Below, piece after piece: positions 56,166-64,000 of a stretch of 64,000 bases of DNA. A model generated the notes under the pieces. That model made no database searches. It saw only the letters and a list, made by a program, of their open reading frames with translations, and was not told the DNA's origin. The position numbers were made by a program, and so were the translations under genes. How positions within the stretch are numbered: the stretch's first letter is position 1; every line of letters starts with the position of its first letter. Source of the DNA: Cercospora beticola (Eukaryota; Ascomycota; Dothideomycetes; Mycosphaerellales; Mycosphaerellaceae); NCBI RefSeq assembly GCF_033473495.1, contig NC_088936.1, positions 3,534,001-3,598,000 on the forward strand, written 5' to 3'.

Positions 56166-57615
56166 ATGCAGGAATATCGCATAGGAAGTACTGGTCTGTG
56201 GTTCGACATTGAAAGCATAGGGGCCCAACGCCAACGCCGGCCAGCGTGGCAACGATATGTCCAGAGCCTGCCACGATGGGCGAGGTTTGCGATAACAGGC
56301 TTGCTGGTCTTCTGCGCAACTTTGGGCTTTCTGCGCGGATGTCGTGATCTCCATGACCAGGCCATTAAGCAATATCCAACAGATTATTCCAAACTGCAGC
56401 CCTCGGTGGCCGCTTTCACTGAGAGTGTACACCCTATTCGTTTCTCTGGCGGGATCGCGAGGCCCCAGCGATTCGTCTCCGGATCATACAAAGAGGATCT
56501 TCAAACTTTCCCGAACAGTATAGACGAACGATATGCCTTCATCAAAGCTCTGGCAAGTGGAAAGGAAGGCAAAGCAGCACTATACCATGACCGAACCGAT
56601 GGCAGCACCGTCGTGGTCAAGATCTTCTACAGCATATCTCGCAATCGTATACCGTCAACGATTGTGGATACTTTTGCCAATTTTACCACCATGTGGCCTG
56701 CCGAGATCGAAGCCAGTATGCTCCTGGGCACCCGCAGCGACTCTGATTTCGTCCCTGTCGTGGACTACTTCATCCTCCAAACTCCATCGGGCTGGTTTTG
56801 GGCGCTGGTGACACCATTCATAGCAAGAGGGACTTTGGCGCATCTGGCTGAAGATGAAAGAACCAACGCAACGAACAGGACGATCGATGAGATTGATGCA
56901 CTCTATCGGCCGACATTCAACGCTATGCTCAGTCAGCTTCAAAATCTCCATGGCATGGGATACTGCCACGATGATGTCAAGCCGGACAACATCTTCGTCG
57001 ACCATCCGCACCGTTGGCTGCTTGGTGATCTGGGCAATGTGAGGCACATTGATCATCCCTGGCACAGCACAAAGTCCTGGATTCGACAAAATCAGTAAGT
57101 TGAGTTCACTTGTGGATCACAGCATAATCAGAATTACTGCCTGCAGAATTATGCTGATCATCGTGCAGATGGTCCGATTGCACAGTCAACGACCTTCGTC
57201 GAGCATACAAATCGTATCTGTGGTTCCTGCGCCATGTAGGCGGAGGCGATTTCGATCGACAGTTCTGGGACGGAAAGAAAGACTGGAGCCGCATGTATTG
57301 GCAGTTCATGGAGCGCTGGGTCAGCCTCGCTAACGGTGGAGATAAGAGCTCATTGTGAGTATCAATCTCTTTCTCAACGGGACACTACTGTGCCCATACT
57401 CGTCTACTGTCGATGCACCTTCCAATCGAGATGCACTGACGCTGACATCCTTTTCAAGGCATTACAGAGCTCAAGCGATTCTGGATGAGACCTTCGCCGA
57501 TCACGCCTCAATTGTCAGCGGACAAGTCTGGTCGAGGCGCAGCGAGCGAGAGTTACTGTGTACTTCTATCCCAAGAAGACTGTGGGAATGGTCAGATCAT
57601 CTTGGTTTGGCTTGA
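56166..57615 (+). CDS. Membrane-anchored protein-kinase-like protein
   Basis: Exons 56166-57094, 57169-57354 and 57459-57615, 423 residues in phase. A single membrane helix lies at about 38-59 (FAITGLLVFCATLGF). The kinase fold follows: VAIK-type lysine Lys152 in TVVVKIFY, the hinge region ALVTPFIARGTLAHL, the catalytic loop GYCHDDVKPDNIFV (Asp270, Lys272, Asn275) and DLGNV in place of DFG. The glycine loop is poor, with GKEGKAALY at 132-140. C-lobe helices include LRRAYKSYLWFLRHVGGGDF and MYWQFMERWVSLANGGD. All catalytic residues are present, so activity is possible. Similar orphan kinases occur in plant-pathogenic dothideomycetes. The C-terminus is uncertain because another frame stays open over 57489-57878. 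Confidence 0.7.
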
Positions 57616-58015
57616 AAGGACTCAAGGAAGAACGAGTAGACCCACGACGACCTGAGAAGACCTGTAAAGACCGTAGAGTACGATTCCGCGATCGTCAGCC
57701 TTGTTTGAGGAAGCCTGTGCGAGGAACCAGCAAGCCAATCAATTTCAGCATGCGTTTTCGTTCAGCTGTGGCTCAGCCACTGCAAGTTGGAATCCTTCAG
57801 GCAGAATCCAACGTCACTCCAAGCGCCAGCCAAGAAAGTGAACCTATAGCAGCTCAGGCAGAAGCTCTTCGATACTGATACCGGTGCCATTGTCTCGACC
57901 TCACATCTCAAGCCACAATTTGCTTTATTCCTTACTGGACTACACCGCTGTCCCCATTCCACAACATTGTCTGTCCGCGACTCCATACAACCTATCAAGA
58001 CGTATATATCCGAAA
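57616..58015. other. Downstream of the kinase-like gene, open frame of unclear status
   Basis: Contains most of a plus-strand frame (57489-57878) reading VTVYFYPKKTVGMVRSSWFG and ending SQESEPIAAQAEALRY. It looks protein-like and may be the true or alternative last exon of the kinase-like gene, but I cannot connect it by a normal intron. Confidence 0.35.
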
Positions 58016-58327
58016 ATGAGCGGCACCTTATCTTCATCTCAACCTCGCTCTCGACGCGCCTGCAGCGACCCCATAGGCAATGGTCCCGTAGACGGCAACC
58101 GCGGAACAGGCATCGGCTGCACAATTTGCTGCAACAATGACAAATATGGCTTCGGAAGCTCGGTCTGTGGGAGATGTAATCGTTGTCATGGATGCGGTTC
58201 GTCAAATAATGGAATCGGACCTATCCAAGCAGTTTACTTTGGCGGCAAAAAGATTGTGAAAAAGATGACTGCTACTAAGTCCAAGGAAGGAGGGATGACG
58301 GAGGGGAAGGTAGAGGGTGGAGCGTAG
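58016..58327 (+). CDS. Small Cys/Gly-rich protein
   Basis: 103 codons from the ATG at 58016. A Ser/Arg-rich start (LSSSQPRSRRACSD) leads into a Gly/Asn-rich segment. Then comes a cysteine cluster: GCTICCNNDKYGFG, then VCGRCNRCHGCGSSNN, eight cysteines in about 35 residues with paired C-x2-C spacing. A hydrophobic strand (IQAVYFGGKKI) and a Lys-rich tail close the protein. No signal peptide is seen from this ATG, and the longer frame from 57884 also gives no clear one. The C-x2-C pairs suggest metal binding. I know no family. It is short, single-exon and well positioned between genes, so it may be real but needs expression evidence. Confidence 0.4.
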   Translation: MSGTLSSSQPRSRRACSDPIGNGPVDGNRGTGIGCTICCNNDKYGFGSSVCGRCNRCHGCGSSNNGIGPIQAVYFGGKKIVKKMTATKSKEGGMTEGKVEGGA

Positions 58328-58608
58328 TCGAATTGGCCGAATGTTGGTACTGTCGTGGACCGGCAGACAGGACAGCAAACTGATGACTTGCCGTAGGCGC
58401 ATACAGTACGACTCTCATGTATCGATCGATCAATGAACAAGAATAATTCGTCATAATAATTTTCTATATATTGGGTATCCTAAACGATCGCCGCGTTAAG
58501 GACCAGGTCCAGCCCAGGCCTGCACACATATTTACTACATTCGCTAACGCTCTCAATACTGTACAACACGATATATTTCAAGCCAGCAATGAAACTTTGT
58601 GATTGCTC

Positions 58609-60723
58609 TTACCAATCTCCACCTCTGTGTGTAGCCGGCCATCTCGCCCTCCACGCAGGTCCGAATTTGTACACTACGGGAATCAAAAGGGTGAAGAATC
58701 CAATGATTGCCACGTAAATGAGCATTGAGTCCAAATATCCGAACTCCGAAACCCATTCTGTTACCCGGAAGGACAGGATAAAGGCGATCAGGCAGCGGAA
58801 AGATGCAATGTTGACTAGTGCTGGGCCAGCCAAGTGCGGGTAGGTTTCCAGGACGTAGACTGCTCCGACTGTGTTGGTGCCCAAGAATCCGAAAGCGATC
58901 AAGCCGAGACCCAGGAGGAAGACGGCCCAGTGGTATTCGCCAATGTGGGAACCTGCAAGGCCGTATACGACGCAGCCGACGATGGTGCATACGGTTGGGA
59001 TTATGAGGTTGAGAAGCTGATTCTCGGGTAGTCGTTTGCCTCGAGCTCTTGCCACCCAGTTTGCTGTCCAGTCTGCACCGAATCCGGTCAGGAATGCAAC
59101 GAAGATGGCACCGATCAGCACGGGAACCATGCACAGGCCAATGTGGTAAAAGGACCATCTGGATGCAGTTAGCAACCTTATCGGGCTTTTCGGTGGATTC
59201 AGCTGTTACTCACGACCACGGATTTGTGAGCAGAGGAGCGGCCACGTTGTAACCAGCAGCAAACGTCGCAGCCATCATTGCACTGTTCAAGCAAGTGACG
59301 AAGAAGATCTGCGGGTAAAAGAATGTGAAGATGGTGTCGAGGAAGGCTTGCCAGCCCTTGCTCCACTCTGGGCGAGCATTGAAGAGTGCCAGATCACTTC
59401 TCCATGTGCGAGGCGAGTGCGCAATGATGCTCTCGCGGCGCGGGACGCCATCTGGTAATGCGTTAGCTAAACGAGCCTGATCTAGAATTTGATGTGGGCA
59501 ACTCACTCATCTCAGCTCGAGTGCGGTGCCACTTCGTCTCTGGAAGGAAGATGTAAACGCCGACGAGGAAGAATCCGCCGAAAATGCACGTGATGAAGTA
59601 GACCCATCGCCAAGTCAGGCTGACCACGATGTAGGGTGTGGCAATACCGAGGGCGATGATGATAACGCCTTGCGCAGCAAAGACGATAGAGATCCAGGTG
59701 TTGCGCTCGTGTACCTAGAACGACCATTAGAGACAGGAGAAAGGTGTGGGTGCGAGCTAGCATCACTTACAAACACCATATCTTGAAGGATGAAAGGGAT
59801 TAGGCTTTCGACTGTGCCAGCCCCAATCGCTTGAACACACCGAGCTGCGATGTGAGACTCCAAGGAATGACTGTGGCCAGCCCAGAAGGCGCCGGCAAGT
59901 GCGATCACTCCGCTGAGGAGTAGCACGGGGCGACGACCCACGGAGATTGCTAATGGTACCAGAGCGAGATTGGCGAGGCCCATGACCAGCACTGGCATCG
60001 AGGCGAGGAGCTGAACTCTCCATATGGGTGGTGCACCGGGGAGAGAGGCCAAGGACTTGATGGGATCGATGCCTTGAGGCAATCCCCCTCCAGAGCTGGA
60101 CAGCGGTGCCAGTAGCGACGGGTCGAGCCCAGCGTATTCCAAGAAGAACACTGGCAGTAGTGCGCCCAAAATCAGTTCGGCAGCGGCAGCCAATGCGCCA
60201 AAGAAGCAGAGGAAGAATGCTGCGAGCAACTTGCGCCATAGAGTCAAGTTCATAGGGTCTTTGGGGTCCTGTTCATCATTAGTCTGTAGATCAAAACCTT
60301 GTACGACAGAGCGCATACCGACGTAGGTGCTGGCTGCTTGACCAGCACTCCGTCTTTGTATAGTAGGCCATAGTTTTCGAATTTGGTTGTCGTTTCTATT
60401 CCATTCTTGAGCTTCTCCTGGCTCAAGGACCTCCCAAGGCTCCCGGAACTCTCTGATCTCTCCGTCTCTGAGATGGACATGCCAAAGCCATGCTTCCTGA
60501 CCGATCTGTTGTCGTCCATACTGCGCAGCGGTCGTCCTTCACTAGATGGTCCGCACTGGAATCTCGAGCCTGGGTTGGAGCCCAGCGGTCCGCCGTGACG
60601 AAGGAAGATGGCTAGTTCTGAAGTGCTGTTTGCAGAAGTAGGAGTTGCGTCGCGTGGTTGCATATTAGGGCGCCGAGGATGGCGCGGTGGCGCCGTGATA
60701 CGGTCGACGTCGACGGACTCCAT
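58609..60723 (-). CDS. MFS transporter, DHA1 drug:H+ antiporter type
   Basis: Five exons (60723-60319, 60268-59771, 59714-59507, 59451-59214, 59158-58609), phase consistent, 632 residues. The first 135 residues are cytosolic, Ser/Arg/Gly-rich. Splicing joins them to DPKDPMNLTLWRKLL, the usual lead-in to helix 1 of fungal DHA1 transporters. The loop motif between helices 2 and 3 reads LVPLAISVGRRPVLL. Later segments include GAGTVESLIPFILQDMVFVHERN, TWRWVYFITCIFGG and LPETKWHRTRAEMNGVPRRE, all typical. About twelve hydrophobic helices can be counted. Such proteins export small toxic or secondary compounds in exchange for protons at the plasma membrane. A Pro/Gly insertion between helices 1 and 2 (SSSGGGLPQGIDPIKSLAS) is longer than usual. 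Confidence 0.85.
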
Positions 60724-61908
60724 AGCTGATCGACGAGCTTAGCTCTTTAAGCGGAGCGCGTGAAACGTGAGAACGAGTCGCAAGGTGTTACACTATAGAG
60801 GGCGGTGGTGAAACGCACCCAGTAAAGGAGTGGTACCAACACGTTGGCGCGGTGGGCGTCGTTGGCGTCCGTAGCAGCCGAGATTGCCCACGACTGAATT
60901 TGGATTTGACTTCTTCTGTGGACAGGCACCAAAAAGGGCGCTGAGCAGGCATGGCGGTGGTGAGAGTGCGTGCGATCCCGGCGTGCAGAAGTCTATACCG
61001 CTGCAGAAGCATGGATCAACCCCAGGGTCCCACGAAACGGAGATGGTGGTCGAATGGCAACGCGCAACGCCCAGCTTCTGATTCGTTTCCATTGCAACGG
61101 ACCGGAGAGAGCAGCGCATTCAACCTCCGAAGACCACGACCCACGCCATTCGTACGGCCGTCAGACGTCCCATGATTCCTGATGGCAGCGGAGTCGAAGT
61201 CCACCATGCTGCATGCTCGAGGGAAACGTGGACACTTGGTCAACACTCGACCGCGCTGCACAATGCGCTCGCTGGTGGCAGAGTGCAAGAGTGCAAGTCA
61301 GGGCTGGCGGGGGATTGGGGAGGGACAATGCTGTTGCGGCTGCCACCGAAGCTCTCGTTGTGAAACACGCAGCGACCATGCATCGACAGGGAAGGCTCGA
61401 TTGTTCAACACGCTCGATGATCGATGCAACCACGGGCCCTTCGGCCTCCGCTGCCTGTGGGCGAGCAGGCGGGGGACAGCGCAGCCTATGTCGGCGCATC
61501 ACACCAGACCCAGTGGTAAGAGACTGTGATGAGCCCGCTGACAGGTGCAGATGCAGGAGAACAGGTCTCTTCTGTCCCCGAGTCGAGGGCTATTGCGACT
61601 CGACAAGGCAACCAGGCATCAAGAGCAGGTCCCGTTATGGCGCCATCGCACTTTTGGAAAGGTGCGCGAACTCTACAACAATAGCAGCACCATCAACTAT
61701 TAATATCACCATCCCGCGACATGGTCGACACAGATCAACATCTGCTACTGTATGCGCGCAGACACGGCTTGTGCTGTATTTCGCAAGAACTACCCAAAGA
61801 GCTCGACTGATGCGAATGGCGAATATCAATCTCACTCCAAACTCTTCGCAACAAGCCATTGCTGAATCGACATGAACTCCAGCATCGAGTGCGAGTCCGG
61901 GCAGTCAT
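60724..61908. other. Intergenic, no gene seen
   Basis: About 1.2 kb between the two transporter genes. Overlapping frames at 61182-61875 in all plus phases point to GC-rich non-coding sequence, not protein. Confidence 0.45.
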
Positions 61909-63670
61909 TCAGTAGACGTAAAAGTTCGTCGTCTCATTTCCGCTCTGCCTGATCTTCCTGTTCCTTCTCATCATCATGAACTTGGCAACCCAAGCAAGAG
62001 CGGCAGTAGCCATGGAGAAGCCCGCACTGCTGCCCAGAGCAATAGTGTAACGAGGACCATTGCTCTTCGGCCACAGGTACGGCGTCCAAATGAAAGAGCT
62101 GACCATGATAGTTGTCACCATGGAGACAGCGGCTGCCTTCTTCTCCTTGGTTTGGCCACAAACAGAGGCACACCAGCCCAGGATCAAAGAATTGACAGCA
62201 TAGGTACCGATGGAGAAGATGATCATCGCAACGTACCGCCCGGCCACGCTGTTCGTTGCTACAGCCGCAACAAAGCCGGCCGTTGCAACGCACTTGGATA
62301 CCGTGATGTGCCACGTGCGTTCGTTGAATCTGCCGGACATCCAGGAAACGAGAAGCGTGGAGAAACCGGCGATCAGATAAGGTGGGCAGACGAGAACGAG
62401 AGTGATGGTCTGTCCATATCCGAGAGTCTCAACGACAGTAGGGAAGCTGGAAAAAAATCAGCGAAAGTCAATCCACACACGACAGCCAACTCACAAGTTC
62501 TTGAAGCCGTTCGCGGCGAGATGCATATGAGCCATGATCGCGAACACCCAGACCATTGGGTCTTTGCAGGCCTGAGACAAGCCCTTCCAGACGCTGACTT
62601 CGCCCTGGTTCTCAGTGGTGTCGAGCTCGATGCGGTTGTACGCAAGAAGTCGCTCCTCTTCGGTAAGCCATTTGGTGTTGCGTGAATAGTCTGGCAGAAT
62701 CCACCATGCTGCGACACCGACAACTGCAGTGATGACACCTTGAAGGATCTTGATCAAGTCAGCTTTATGACTACCACATGTGATCCTTGAACAGCACTCA
62801 CAAAGAGCCATTGCCAGCCAGTAATCCCCGCCAGGTCGTCCATTCCGTAGAATACACCAGCAGCGATAAGACCCGCAAATGCTGTCGCAGCAATATTGCC
62901 AGTATACAGAATGGCAATTCGGGTCGCGATCTCCTTTCGAGTATAGAAGCAACCGATGATGTACACCGCTCCAGGATAGAATGGAGCCTCGGTCATCCCC
63001 AAGAAGAACCGGGTTAGGAGCAGTCCTGTGAATCCACTTGCTACTGCTGTCAAAGCAGATACGGCAGCCCAGATGACCTTGTTCAAGCACTGTCAGCAGT
63101 TGTTCCAGAGTCGTAAAGGAGATCCACGACCCATCATTATTGCCATATATTTGCGTGGACTCGTGCGCGTCAAGAACATGTTCGAGGGAACACCACCGAG
63201 GATGTAACCGACAAAAAGTATCGACACGCAAGTTTGGTATTCTGAAGACGGTCAGGTCAGGACTAGGAAGCGACTTAAGCGAACACCCACGAATAGAGCT
63301 GAGATTCAGATCTTCTTCAATCTTGTTGATACGAGCAAGTGCGATGGCTGTTCGAGATCAGTCGTTCCTCATTCACATGTCGCCCGGTATACTGACCATT
63401 TCTATCCAGATAGTTCAAGAAGTACATTGAGAAAAGCATTGGCTGTCCCGAACATTAACAAAGATACTTCTGAACGCTTGAGTACTTCCCAAGACGCACC
63501 ATAATCCATCGATCAAGCTTCTTCACCAGAGCAATTTCTCGCGGGTCCGTCTTCTCGTGGGCACCAGAATAATCAATCTTCTCCACAATAGGGACAGGTT
63601 TGACGAACTCATGGTGGACGTAATCGGCAGCAGGAGAAATAGGATCTTTGTGATCGTGGAAGGCACCCAT
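61909..63670 (-). CDS. MFS transporter, anion:cation symporter (allantoate permease) family
   Basis: Seven exons: 63670-63500, 63442-63397, 63347-63291, 63241-63132, 63077-62802, 62748-62495 and 62446-61909; 483 residues, normal for the family. Joins rebuild LDRWIMPMLFSMYFLNYLDRNAIALARI, the family's first helix. Then follow QTCVSILFVGYILGGVPSNMFLTR, VIWAAVSALTAV, LLLTRFFLGMTEAPFYPGAVYIIGCFYTRKE, and late helices with CASVCGQTKEKKAAAVSMV. These are proton-coupled importers of organic acids and nitrogen compounds such as allantoate, nicotinate or biotin precursors; substrate unknown. The intron between exons 4 and 5 does not fit a GT-AG rule in phase (boundaries 63131/63078 give GG-AG, or one base shifted gives GT-GG), so the gene may be impaired or use an unusual splice. 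Confidence 0.75.
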
Positions 63671-64000
63671 GATTGCGTTTGGCGACCTTCGAACAGGCAG
63701 AGATGAATATTCTCGACAGATCCAGCTGCACAACGGACTGCTCTATCGAGAGCTGAAACAGCGACATTCTCTCCGCATTATTGTATACCACCTGCCAAGG
63801 ACTCCCGAAGCGACTATCACCACCGCTCTCGAGGTGGCTGCAAAACCAAGCTGGACCGTATGCATTGGCATGCGAGACTAAGGCGCAGTGCCCATGGGGT
63901 GGTAACGGTGGTTGCACTTCATGCGCGCCACTACACAGGTACGACCCGGCCCCAGCTCGCTTCTCCTACGTTTCTGACCAGCACGGCGCATAGACGAAGA
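63671..64000. other. Window end, upstream of the second transporter
   Basis: About 330 bases containing the transporter's promoter. The overlapping short frames have no recognisable features. A gene may begin beyond the window. Confidence 0.4.

Noticed and set aside
1..64000. Search for tRNA genes, CRISPR arrays, transposons and viral insertions
   Set aside because: I saw no box A/B tRNA pattern, no regularly spaced repeats, no transposase, reverse transcriptase or long terminal repeats. A program such as tRNAscan-SE or RepeatMasker could still find degraded elements that I missed by eye.

Overview
The window is nuclear DNA from a filamentous ascomycete. Genes are split by short introns (41 to about 200 nt, mostly 45-75 nt) with GTRNGT donors, CTGAC-like branch sites and YAG acceptors. 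The gene set is typical of the group: fungal Zn2Cys6 regulator, WSC-domain copper radical oxidase, fungal rhodopsin-type membrane protein, MFS drug and organic-anion transporters, salicylate-hydroxylase-like monooxygenase. I infer a dothideomycete, perhaps a Mycosphaerellales relative, but this was not tested by any search.

Layout. 1-16 kb: FAD monooxygenase, a 2EXR/F-box-like gene broken by a stop codon, a DUF7137-type secreted membrane protein, a small mitochondrial membrane protein, a sulfite-oxidase-type molybdoenzyme, a short F-box-like gene, a Trf4/Cid14 poly(A) polymerase and a double GFA-domain protein. 16-30 kb: a DUF1349 protein, a salicylate-hydroxylase-like monooxygenase beside a Zn2Cys6 regulator, seipin, a SAM methyltransferase, an F-box protein with a cysteine-rich tail and an amidase. 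30-33.5 kb is gene-poor. 33.5-39 kb holds the most distinctive pair: a 1245-residue secreted protein with six WSC domains fused to a glyoxal-oxidase-type copper radical oxidase, followed by a basic proline-rich protein built from 30-residue tandem repeats. 39-50.5 kb: a small unknown gene, a BTB protein, an E2 ubiquitin-conjugating enzyme, a TBC Rab-GAP and a seven-helix fungal rhodopsin-family protein. 52.8-64 kb: ARL1, an ATP-grasp gene with a disrupted 5' part, a membrane-anchored kinase-like protein, a small Cys/Gly-rich protein, and two MFS transporters, the second with an anomalous intron.

Working together. Most genes are independent housekeeping or accessory genes in both orientations, and no long biosynthetic cluster is visible. 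Plausible local units are the monooxygenase-regulator pair (17.0-21.4 kb) and the copper oxidase with its repeat-protein neighbour. Exon boundaries were chosen by hand for splice signals, reading phase and remembered family patterns. Wherever I say a model is phase-consistent, the exon lengths were checked to sum to whole codons. No transcript data or database search was available.
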